Of a stretch of 5,335 nt of DNA, positions 1 to 5,335 are shown piece after piece. A model generated the notes under the pieces. It saw only the letters and a program-made list of their open reading frames with translations. It made no database searches and was not told where the DNA came from. A program made the translations under genes and the position numbers. Within the stretch, counting starts at the first letter, position 1. Every line of letters starts with the position of its first letter. The stretch is taken from the NCBI GenBank assembly GCA_018262385.1, contig JAGSPQ010000325.1, forward strand, positions 1 through 5,335, written 5' to 3'. The stretch is from Myxococcaceae bacterium (lineage in GTDB: Bacteria; Myxococcota; Myxococcia; Myxococcales; Myxococcaceae).

Positions 1-131
1 TGCTGTTCGAGGATCGCGACTTCAGCCGCGGAGTGGTGCTCGGCGATCCGAACTCCGTCGCGCAGTGTCCGCTGGCGATCAACGAGCTCACCGGCGTCGC
101 GCCGGTGCAGCCCGGCGGCTTCCGCCACTGA
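1..131 (+). CDS. C-terminal fragment of an unrecognised protein
   Basis: The frame beginning at base 3 stays open from the window edge to a TGA at 129-131 and gives the last 42 residues of a protein that starts outside the window. The fragment begins LFEDRDFSRG and ends QPGGFRH. Codon choice is strongly G/C at third positions, as in the clear genes of this window, which supports real coding. The piece has one cysteine (in VAQCPLAIN), no membrane segment and no motif I can assign to a family. The next gene on the same strand starts 135 bases later, behind its own promoter-like element, so there is no evidence that the two form an operon. Function cannot be inferred from this fragment. Confidence 0.6.
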   Translation, partial: LFEDRDFSRGVVLGDPNSVAQCPLAINELTGVAPVQPGGFRH

Positions 132-230
132 CATCCGCAGACATGTAGGCGGGTTTGTGGGCTGCCAGCCTCGTCTTTCTTGCTGCCACCTGCCTGTCGG
201 ACCCACCGCACTTCCAGCAGTGGCGGCCGG

Positions 231-258
231 TTGGGTGTGGCATGGGCACTGCTATTTG
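231..258 (+). promoter_or_regulatory. Candidate promoter (sigma-54-like -24/-12, overlapping a weak sigma-70-like pair)
   Basis: Bases 238-253 read TGGCATGGGCACTGCT. Against the sigma-54 consensus TGGCAYRNNNNTTGCW, only the first T of the -12 TTGC differs. The GG at 239-240 and the GC at 251-252 have the required 10 bases between them. A weak sigma-70-like pair overlaps it: TTGGGT (231-236), 16 bases, TATTTG (253-258). Either reading predicts a transcript start near 264-266, immediately before the ATG at 267, so the message would have almost no leader. The rest of the 132-266 gap shows no convincing terminator or other element. An exact-length match in GC-rich DNA can arise by chance, so this remains a candidate. 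Confidence 0.35.
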
Positions 259-266
259 CGCCCGTC

Positions 267-1034
267 ATGAAGATCATCGGCGCCCTTTTTCCCGGACGAT
301 CCACCGCTCAGACCCGCCCCTCGTTCTCCCAGGCCCTCCAGCGGCTTCCTCCCCCGCTTCCGAAGAAGCCGGCCGCCGGCACCCAACCCGCGGCAGCCAA
401 CAAGCTGAGCCTGCCGTCGGTGGCGCCCCGCCAGGCACCGGTGACCACCGCCGCCGCGGCCACCCAGCAGGTCTTCAGCACCCACCAGAAGACCACCGCC
501 ACCCTGGGCGCCGCGCGGGCCTCGGCGCACCAGTCGATCGCCCAGCTGCAGGAAGCGCGGGTCGCCCACCACCAGGTCGCCAGCGAGCGGCTCGATGGCC
601 GGCTGGTCGATCTGATCTGCAAGGAGCTGGTGATCGAGTTCACCGCCGACGCTTCGAGCTCGCGGGTCGCCAATCAGGATCTGCCGCTCGCTCCGCCGAC
701 CCCTTCCGTTCCTTCCTCGCTCGGCGCCGGGTCCGCCCGGGCGAACGCCGAGCACGCGCCGGCGCAGAAGGTCGACGGCTCGGTGCGCGCCGCCCAGGCG
801 GTCGAGCTGATCGAGAAGATCGAGCGCTTCGTCAAGGACTCGCGCACCCCGTGCATCGCGCTGACCCTCAACAACTCACTGGGCGCGAAGGTCGAGATCG
901 AGCGGGTCGGGCCGCGCGAGGTGGCGCTGAAGGTGATCGGACACAGAGGCCCGCCGCGCGCCGAAGACATCGGGCGGATTCGGGACGAGATGGCAGCGCA
1001 CGGCCTGAAGGTCTGTGCGCTGTCCGTGGCCTAG
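267..1034 (+). CDS. Low-complexity protein with a FliK-like (type III secretion/flagellar length-control) C-terminal domain, tentative
   Basis: This gene encodes 255 residues. The frame is open upstream to a TTG at 180. I chose the ATG at 267 because codons between 180 and 266 lack the strong third-position G/C preference seen after it. No Shine-Dalgarno sequence precedes 267. Residues 1-60 are rich in Pro, Ala and basic residues; about 65-125 are Ala/Gln-rich and look helical; 128-170 form a Pro/Ser/Ala linker; 172-190 form a short amphipathic helix. Residues 195-255 show the pattern of the FliK/SctP C-terminal domain: a strand (CIALTLNNSLG), a paired strand (KVEIERVG then EVALKVIG), a charged helix (AEDIGRIRDEMAAHGL) and a last strand (KVCALSVA). 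Proteins of this family pair a disordered N-terminus with this domain to set hook or needle length and switch export substrates. No flagellar or secretion gene is visible nearby, so the assignment rests on the pattern alone. It could equally be an unrelated myxobacterial protein. Confidence 0.6.
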   Translation: MKIIGALFPGRSTAQTRPSFSQALQRLPPPLPKKPAAGTQPAAANKLSLPSVAPRQAPVTTAAAATQQVFSTHQKTTATLGAARASAHQSIAQLQEARVAHHQVASERLDGRLVDLICKELVIEFTADASSSRVANQDLPLAPPTPSVPSSLGAGSARANAEHAPAQKVDGSVRAAQAVELIEKIERFVKDSRTPCIALTLNNSLGAKVEIERVGPREVALKVIGHRGPPRAEDIGRIRDEMAAHGLKVCALSVA

Positions 1035-1044
1035 CGACGAAGGA

Positions 1045-1380
1045 CTACTTTCCGCCCGACAGGTCCAGCATCGACCGCTTGCCTTCCTTGTCCTTGAAGG
1101 CTTCGGCCTCGGGCATCGCGGCCTTCTTCTCGGCGATGTTCGGCCACTTGCTGGCCCACTCGGTGTTGATCCCTTTGAACTCCGCCCACTTCTCGGGCAG
1201 GTCGCTCTCGGGGAAGATCGCCTTGGTGGGGCACACCGGCTCGCAGGCGCCGCAATCGATGCATTCATCAGGATGAATGACGAGGAAGTTCGGCCCCTCG
1301 TAGAAGCAATTGACCGGGCACACCTCGACACAGTCGGTGTACTTGCACTTGATACAGGGCTCGGCAACGACGTACGCCAT
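1045..1380 (-). CDS. fdxA: Seven-iron ferredoxin FdxA ([3Fe-4S][4Fe-4S])
   Basis: The product is a 111-residue cytoplasmic electron carrier of the Azotobacter vinelandii ferredoxin I family (107 residues with Met), and the N-terminal half is nearly identical to it as I remember that protein. By homology, Cys9, Cys17 and Cys50 bind the [3Fe-4S] cluster and Cys21, Cys40, Cys43 and Cys46 bind the [4Fe-4S] cluster. Cys25, next to the [4Fe-4S] cluster, and Cys12 are the usual free cysteines. The second cluster motif reads [12 protein letters not shown]. Residues 55-111 form the typical C-terminal extension, with the WPNIAEKK segment. The ATG at 1378-1380 has AAGGAG ten bases upstream. The gene lies 50 bases downstream of asd on the same strand and is probably co-transcribed with it. 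It converges on the + strand gene ending at 1034, only 10 bases away. The family has been linked to redox sensing and low-potential electron supply; the partner here is unknown. Confidence 0.97.
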   Translation of the reverse strand: MAYVVAEPCIKCKYTDCVEVCPVNCFYEGPNFLVIHPDECIDCGACEPVCPTKAIFPESDLPEKWAEFKGINTEWASKWPNIAEKKAAMPEAEAFKDKEGKRSMLDLSGGK

Positions 1381-1390
1381 GGCTGCTTCT

Positions 1391-1396
1391 CTCCTT
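1391..1396 (-). promoter_or_regulatory. Ribosome binding site of fdxA
   Basis: The minus strand reads AAGGAG here, ten bases before the fdxA ATG. It is the strongest Shine-Dalgarno match in the window and fixes the start. It lies in the 50-base asd-fdxA gap (1381-1430), where I see no convincing promoter or terminator. This fits translation of fdxA from an asd-fdxA transcript. Confidence 0.75.
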
Positions 1397-1430
1397 CGAA
1401 GAGGCGGAAAAGGCGATACCTATTAGCTGA

Positions 1431-2516
1431 TTAAGCCGTTTGGGGGCCAAAAAAACCCTGCGCCCTCAGAAGCTCCGCTAACAGCACCGCGCCTTTTGCC
1501 GCACCCATCTTGGTGTTGTGGGAAACGAGCACGTACTTCACCCCGTTCTCGAGCACGGTGTCCTCCCGGATCCGGCCCACGCTGGTGGCCATCCCGCCGT
1601 GAACATCCCGATCCAGCCGGGGCTGGGGGCGGAAAGGATCGTCGAGCACCTCGATCCACCGGGGCGGAGCGGAAGGCAGGTTTCGGGTCGCCTCGAGCCC
1701 CTTCCACTCGCGCATCGCCGCCGCCACTTCCTGGACGGTGGCCTTCTTCTTCAGGCTGACCCAGGCCGCTTCGGTGTGGCCCTCGAGCACCGCGACCCGG
1801 GTGCAGGTGCTGGAGACCCTCACCGGGTGGTCCTTGCCCGCCGGCCCGAGGATCTTCTTCGTCTCGACCTCGACCTTGTGCTCCTCCTTGCTGATGTGGG
1901 GGACCACGTTGTCGACGATGTCGAGCGCTGCCACGCCGGGCGAGCGGCCCGCGCCGGAGACCGCCTGCATCGAGGTCATCATCACCGCCTGCACCCCGAA
2001 CGCCGCCTCCAGCGGAGCGAGGGTGATCGCCAGCCCGGTGGTGGTGCAGTTGGGGATCGGAGCGATGAAGCCTTTGATGTTTCGCGCCTTCTGCTGGGCG
2101 CGAATCAGCGAGCTGTGATCGCCGTTCACCGGCGGGATGATCAGCGGCACGTCGTCGTCGTAGCGGAACGCGCTGGCCGCCGAGATCACCGGCAGATCCT
2201 TGGCCAGCTTCGGCTCGAGCTCCCGGGCGACGTCGGCCTCGACCGCCGAGAAGACCAGATCGAGATCCTTCGAGGTCAGCTCGGCGCCGGCGACCACGGT
2301 CATCTTCGCGATCTCCGCCGGCAGCGGCTCGGTGAGAAACCACCCCATCATTCCATTCGGGGCCTTGAGCGCGTCGGCGTAGGACTTCCCCGCGCTGCGC
2401 GGGCTGGCCGCCAGCGCGGTGAGCTTGAAGTAAGGGTGGTTCTGAAGCGCCGAAATGAACTGCTGGCCGGCGAGGCCGGTGGCGCCGATCAGGCCGCAAC
2501 GGAGTTTGGAGGTCAT
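1431..2516 (-). CDS. asd: Aspartate-semialdehyde dehydrogenase, archaeal/fungal type
   Basis: The 361-residue cytoplasmic enzyme reduces L-aspartyl-4-phosphate with NADPH to L-aspartate-4-semialdehyde, the branch point toward lysine/diaminopimelate, threonine, methionine and isoleucine. An N-terminal nucleotide-binding fold carries GATGLAG (11-17) and RSAGKSYADA (40-49). The catalytic cysteine is Cys157 in PIPNCTTTGLA. Arg240 (CTRVAVLEGHTEA) is the expected substrate-binding arginine and His247 the catalytic histidine. RPQPRLDRD (296-304), GGMATSVGRIR (307-317) and SHNTKMGAAKGA (332-343) are typical of the archaeal/yeast Hom2 class rather than the E. coli class. An in-frame ATG at 2558 would add 14 residues, but it has no ribosome binding site and lies inside the candidate -10 box. 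The ATG at 2516 has AGGAAA just upstream. The gene is 50 bases upstream of fdxA on the same strand and divergent from the protease gene. Length and key residues look intact. Confidence 0.95.
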   Translation of the reverse strand: MTSKLRCGLIGATGLAGQQFISALQNHPYFKLTALAASPRSAGKSYADALKAPNGMMGWFLTEPLPAEIAKMTVVAGAELTSKDLDLVFSAVEADVARELEPKLAKDLPVISAASAFRYDDDVPLIIPPVNGDHSSLIRAQQKARNIKGFIAPIPNCTTTGLAITLAPLEAAFGVQAVMMTSMQAVSGAGRSPGVAALDIVDNVVPHISKEEHKVEVETKKILGPAGKDHPVRVSSTCTRVAVLEGHTEAAWVSLKKKATVQEVAAAMREWKGLEATRNLPSAPPRWIEVLDDPFRPQPRLDRDVHGGMATSVGRIREDTVLENGVKYVLVSHNTKMGAAKGAVLLAELLRAQGFFGPQTA

Positions 2517-2520
2517 CGTC

Positions 2521-2526
2521 TTTCCT
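2521..2526 (-). promoter_or_regulatory. Ribosome binding site of asd
   Basis: The minus strand reads AGGAAA four bases before the ATG at 2516; counted from the AGGA core the gap is six bases. The alternative ATG at 2558 has nothing comparable, so this site decides the start in favour of 2516. Confidence 0.6.
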
Positions 2527-2555
2527 GGGGCAAGAGCGGGTTCTTCTCCCCGCGG

Positions 2556-2584
2556 CATTTACTGGTAGTGTCCGCGCGCTTCAA
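2556..2584 (-). promoter_or_regulatory. Candidate sigma-70-type promoter for asd(-fdxA)
   Basis: On the minus strand TTGAAG (2584-2579) is followed by exactly 17 bases and then TAAATG (2561-2556). These match the housekeeping -35 and -10 consensus at 4 of 6 and 3 of 6 positions. The predicted transcript start near 2549 gives a leader of about 32 bases carrying the AGGAAA ribosome site. It also places the alternative ATG at 2558 upstream of the transcript. The box matches are modest; the exact spacing and sensible position are the main support. Confidence 0.4.
2563..2571 (+). promoter_or_regulatory. Candidate extended -10 box for the M36 protease gene
   Basis: The plus strand reads TGGTAGTGT, an extended -10 (TG, one base, then TAGTGT). 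No good -35 box lies at the usual distance upstream. A start near 2578 would leave a leader of about 45 bases before the ATG at 2624. The box lies inside the spacer of the opposing asd promoter candidate, so the two could not be occupied together. Confidence 0.3.
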
Positions 2585-2623
2585 TGGGTTGGGACGGCCG
2601 GTGACCCATTCGAGACTCTCGCC

Positions 2624-5266
2624 ATGCTCACTTCGCTTCTCGTTGCCGCCTCGATCCTCGGCGTTTCGACCGGGTTTCAGCCTTCTGTCTCCCATCAGCT
2701 GGTGTCCCCCGACACCGGGCAGGTGAAGCTGTCGATTGGCACCCTGTCCGAGCCGCTGGCGGGCGAGCTGTCGGCCGCCGCCTGGGCCTGGGCGCTGGGC
2801 CAGCGCGCCGCGCTCGGGCTGCCGGCCAACTCGAGCCTGCGCAACGTCCAGACCCACGGCACCCGGTTCGGCGCGGCGGTGCGGCTGCAGCAGCAGATCG
2901 ACGGGGTGGACGTCTACGGCGCCCAGGTGGTGGTGACGATCAACGCCCAGCGGCGGGTGACGATGGTCTCCTCCAGCGTGCTGCCGTTCGAGCGGTCGGT
3001 GATGGGCTGGGCGATCGATTCCGACGAGGCGCTCGCGCGGGCGGCGAAGGCGATCCCGATGGCGCTGCTGCAGAACAGCGGCAAGCCATACGGCGGGGTG
3101 CGCCGCGAGGTCTTCCCCCTCGGGGTGGAGGCCCACGCCGGCTACCTCACGATGGTGCCGACGCTGAACCAGACCGAGAACTGGTACGTCGCGATCGACG
3201 CCACCACCGGCGAGGTGCTGTGGAAGCAGAACCGGGTGCTCCACGCCGCGAACGACGCCAGGGCCTACGCCACCAGCCCCGGCGGCCTCGACGCCGGAGT
3301 GGGCGTGCAGTCGACGATCGACGTCTCGCTCACCCATGCCGACGGCGGCTCGATGGTGCTGGCGGATGCCGGCGGCTACCTCAGCGGCGATCAGCTCACC
3401 GCGTACAACTGCTGCCCGAACAAGGACTGCAGCACCCTGCCCGACGCCGGCCCCAGGCGCGTCCAGGGCCAGATGGTGCTGATGGGCTTCAACGTCACCT
3501 ACGACGTGCCGCTGTGCGAGCGGCTGCAGCGCGCCAACAACGACGTGTTGATCCACGACGCGGGCTCGTACGTCTACCCGCCGATCGATCCTCCGACGGT
3601 GACCGCGGGCGTGGTCGGCCCGGTGCTCCAGTCGGATCTGTCGCACAGCGACGAGTTCGCCGAGGTGCACGCGTTCTTCCACGTCAACCAGGTCTACGAC
3701 TGGGTGCGGCTGCTCTCGTCGACCGCGGCGCCGCTCTTCCCCACCAACGTCCCGGCGATCACCGGCTTCAAGATGCGGGACGAGCTGCGGGTGCCGGCGC
3801 GCAAGCCGGCGATCCTCACCAACGTGGTGTTCCCCGACATCGGCGAGATCACCTCCAACCCGGCGGGCAAGTGCACCTTCACCCAGCCGGTGAAGTGCAC
3901 GATCGACAAGCTGGCGCGTCAGGACAACGCCGCGTTCATGCCGAAGGAGAACTTCGCCCAGATCCCGCTGCCCGAGCTGGCGATGGACGTCGACACGCTG
4001 ATGATCTTCCAGGGCAACTACTCCGACTTTGCGTACGACGCGCCGGTGCTGTGGCACGAGTTCGGCCACGGCGTGGTCTACGCCACCGCGGCGCTCGGCT
4101 TCGATCAGCTGGCGGTCGACACCCGGTCGGCGAACAACGAGACCGGCGCGATGCACGAAGGCTTCGCCGACTTCCTCGCCGGCGCATTCGGAAATGTCGC
4201 CGAGATCGGCACCTACGTCGGGCCGCGGATCGGCGGCGGGCAGACGCTGGCGGGCGTGCGGCAGGACAGCTTCCTGCGCTCGCTGAACAACACCTTCACC
4301 TGCCCCGACGTGCTCTGGGGCGAGGTGCACCAGGACAGCCAGCACTACTCGGCGGCCCTCTGGCAGGCGCGCAACAGCTTCTTCCTCGGCACCGACAACG
4401 GCCGCACCTTCGACGCCGCGTTCTACGCCTCGCTGGTCTCGATGAGCCCGCAGGTGAACTTCACCGACGCGGCGGCGATCATCGTCGCGCACGTGAAGAC
4501 CGCCTTCCCGGGCATCGCGGACGCCGAGACGAAGATGCAGACGATGTTCACCCAGAAGGGGGTGGTCGCCTGCTCGAAGATCCTCGACATGACCGGCATC
4601 ACCACCGGCCGGCCGTACTACGGGATCACCGCGGGCGGGCCGGCCGGCTTCCCGGCGACCACCGTCATCCCCGGGCCGTACCAGATGAAGGTGAAGACCC
4701 CGGCGGGGATGAAGAGCCTCACCCTCACCGCCGTGGCCGGGGGTGGCGGCAATCCGCTGGGTGGTGGAGCGCCCAAGCCCAAGCTGCTGGTGAAGGTCGG
4801 CCAGCCGATCACGTTCGCCAAGGTCGGCGCGCAGCTGAACAACAACGCAGACCTGCTCGTCGACGGGGTGATCGCCGGCAGCAACGTGACTGCGACGGCC
4901 AGCCTGTTCGCGCCCTGCGGTGCGACGAGCGAGGTCTATTTCACGATCGGCTCGACCCAGGCGGAGACGCTGCAGAACGTGAAGGTCAGCTTCCTGGCGG
5001 CAGACAGCTGCACCGCGCCCGATGCCGGCACCGACGGTGGCGCAGGCGGCGGGGCCGGCGATGGCGGTACCGGTGGCGGCGCCGGCGGTGGATCGGGCGG
5101 TGCGGGTGGGGGCGACGGTGGCTCCGAGGTGAAGCAGGTTCCGTGGATCGGCGGGATGCAGACCGGTCCCGGAGCGCCCAAGGGCTGCGGCTGCTCGGGC
5201 GTCGAAGCGGGCCTGGGTGGGTTCGCCGCGCTGCTGCTGCTGATGCGGCGCCGTCGGAAGAGCTGA
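2624..5266 (+). CDS. Secreted M36 (fungalysin-type) zinc metalloprotease with MYXO-CTERM surface anchor
   Basis: The 880-residue protein is an extracytoplasmic endopeptidase. Residues 1-18 form a hydrophobic signal-like segment with no Lys or Arg before it; no in-frame alternative start exists just upstream, and the ribosome site is weak. Residues about 65-120 resemble the FTP propeptide and about 130-205 a PepSY-like prodomain ending in WYVAIDATTGEVLW; both normally keep the enzyme inactive. The catalytic domain spans about 335-655. Its zinc site is HEFGH, with ligands His478 and His482 and catalytic Glu479, and the third ligand is Glu512 in GAMHEGFADF. His569 in WGEVHQDSQHYSAALW is the likely transition-state histidine. 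Residues about 260-300 carry a small Cys cluster (CCPNKDC). Residues about 680-795 form a beta-rich C-terminal domain, followed by a Gly/Asp linker (802-833). The tail has GCGCSG (854-859), a short hydrophobic helix (about 861-874) and RRRRKS. In myxobacteria such tails are processed by myxosortases and leave the protein on the cell surface. A role in predation or protein scavenging is inference. Confidence 0.93.
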   Translation: MLTSLLVAASILGVSTGFQPSVSHQLVSPDTGQVKLSIGTLSEPLAGELSAAAWAWALGQRAALGLPANSSLRNVQTHGTRFGAAVRLQQQIDGVDVYGAQVVVTINAQRRVTMVSSSVLPFERSVMGWAIDSDEALARAAKAIPMALLQNSGKPYGGVRREVFPLGVEAHAGYLTMVPTLNQTENWYVAIDATTGEVLWKQNRVLHAANDARAYATSPGGLDAGVGVQSTIDVSLTHADGGSMVLADAGGYLSGDQLTAYNCCPNKDCSTLPDAGPRRVQGQMVLMGFNVTYDVPLCERLQRANNDVLIHDAGSYVYPPIDPPTVTAGVVGPVLQSDLSHSDEFAEVHAFFHVNQVYDWVRLLSSTAAPLFPTNVPAITGFKMRDELRVPARKPAILTNVVFPDIGEITSNPAGKCTFTQPVKCTIDKLARQDNAAFMPKENFAQIPLPELAMDVDTLMIFQGNYSDFAYDAPVLWHEFGHGVVYATAALGFDQLAVDTRSANNETGAMHEGFADFLAGAFGNVAEIGTYVGPRIGGGQTLAGVRQDSFLRSLNNTFTCPDVLWGEVHQDSQHYSAALWQARNSFFLGTDNGRTFDAAFYASLVSMSPQVNFTDAAAIIVAHVKTAFPGIADAETKMQTMFTQKGVVACSKILDMTGITTGRPYYGITAGGPAGFPATTVIPGPYQMKVKTPAGMKSLTLTAVAGGGGNPLGGGAPKPKLLVKVGQPITFAKVGAQLNNNADLLVDGVIAGSNVTATASLFAPCGATSEVYFTIGSTQAETLQNVKVSFLAADSCTAPDAGTDGGAGGGAGDGGTGGGAGGGSGGAGGGDGGSEVKQVPWIGGMQTGPGAPKGCGCSGVEAGLGGFAALLLLMRRRRKS
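5027..5122 (+). repeat. Gly-rich low-complexity linker-coding repeat
   Basis: This 96-base stretch encodes residues 802-833 of the protease, almost entirely Gly with Ala, Asp, Thr and Ser in imperfect GGxGGG units. It is built from degenerate GGC/GGT-type triplets. Such linkers commonly precede the MYXO-CTERM motif and probably extend the catalytic part away from the membrane anchor. Triplet repeats of this kind are prone to length change between strains. Confidence 0.8.
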
Positions 5267-5295
5267 GCGCGCAACCGCGTCTTCGCGCGATGCGG

Positions 5296-5316
5296 CGCGC
5301 CGATCATCTCGGCGCG
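5296..5316 (+). terminator. GC-rich hairpin after the protease gene, possible terminator
   Basis: CGCGCCGA (5296-5303) and TCGGCGCG (5309-5316) are perfect reverse complements separated by a 5-base loop, starting 29 bases after the protease stop codon. An 8-bp stem of almost pure G/C is stable, but no T-run follows on either strand, so it is not a classical intrinsic terminator. It could protect the 3' end or assist Rho-dependent termination. I see no supported gene in the 69 bases from 5267 to the window end. Confidence 0.4.
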
Positions 5317-5335
5317 GAAGTGCGAGCTCCGCTCG

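Noticed and set aside
160..180. GGCTG-C-CAGCC inverted repeat followed by a T-rich stretch, as a terminator for the upstream gene
   Set aside because: The arms have only one base between them, so the real stem would be about 3 bp, and the following tract is interrupted by C and G. Too weak to annotate.
180..266. N-terminal extension of the FliK-like protein from the TTG at 180
   Set aside because: Codons here lack the third-position G/C preference that begins at 267, no ribosome site precedes 180, and the extension would contain the promoter-like element.
155..1276. 373-codon + strand frame overlapping the FliK-like gene and fdxA
   Set aside because: It is Arg/Pro/Gly-rich, has no domain, and runs antisense into fdxA, which is certain. 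The frame from 267 has better codon bias and composition.
1449..1455. Run of seven A near the asd 3' end as a programmed or accidental frameshift site
   Set aside because: The asd frame reads through to a normal family-like C-terminus and TAA. A slip would affect only the last few residues, so no biological effect is evident.
1518..2726. 402-codon + strand open frame opposite asd
   Set aside because: It is compositionally biased (Arg, Gly, His), runs across the intergenic promoter region into the protease gene, and is the antisense shadow of asd.
2513..4492. 659-codon open frame antisense to the protease gene
   Set aside because: The translation is Arg/His/Val-rich with no recognisable domain. 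It mirrors the M36 gene, whose motifs are unmistakable. Long antisense frames are expected in DNA with such strong third-position G/C bias.
5290..5335. Possible start of a further + strand gene (ATG at 5290), or a - strand gene entering from the right edge
   Set aside because: Only 15 codons on the + strand, inside a perfect hairpin and without a ribosome site. The - strand frame runs on into a Pro-rich antisense of the Gly linker. Neither can be supported from this window.

Overview
The window is about two-thirds G+C with strong G/C preference at third codon positions. It most likely comes from a myxobacterium (Myxococcota). The best single marker is the last gene: it ends in a glycine-rich linker, a Cys-Gly-Cys-Ser motif, a short hydrophobic helix and an Arg/Lys tail. 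That is the MYXO-CTERM surface-anchoring signal characteristic of this group.

Layout, left to right. (1) The last 42 codons of an unrecognised + strand gene end at 131. (2) After a 135-base gap holding a sigma-54-like element, a + strand gene (267-1034) encodes a low-complexity protein. Its last 60 residues resemble the C-terminal domain of the FliK/type III secretion length-control family; this call is tentative. (3) Convergent with it, only 10 bases away, is fdxA (1045-1380, - strand), a seven-iron ferredoxin with every expected cysteine. (4) Upstream of fdxA on the same strand, 50 bases away, is asd (1431-2516, - strand), an aspartate-semialdehyde dehydrogenase of the archaeal/fungal type. 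(5) Divergent from asd across a 107-base region is a large secreted M36 (fungalysin-type) zinc metalloprotease with a MYXO-CTERM anchor (2624-5266, + strand). (6) A short tail after it holds a GC-rich perfect hairpin.

How the genes relate. asd and fdxA look like a two-gene transcription unit read right to left. Asd makes the branch-point intermediate for lysine/diaminopimelate, threonine, methionine and isoleucine, and FdxA is a low-potential electron carrier; I see no direct biochemical link between them. The protease faces away from them and acts outside the cell or on its surface, which fits a predatory or scavenging lifestyle (inference).

No clearly new multi-gene system is visible. There are no tRNA or rRNA genes, CRISPR arrays, insertion sequences or transposases that I can recognise. 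The points most worth a second look are the possibly leaderless, sigma-54-like start of the FliK-like orphan gene, the overlapping divergent promoters between asd and the protease, and the archaeal/fungal class of Asd.
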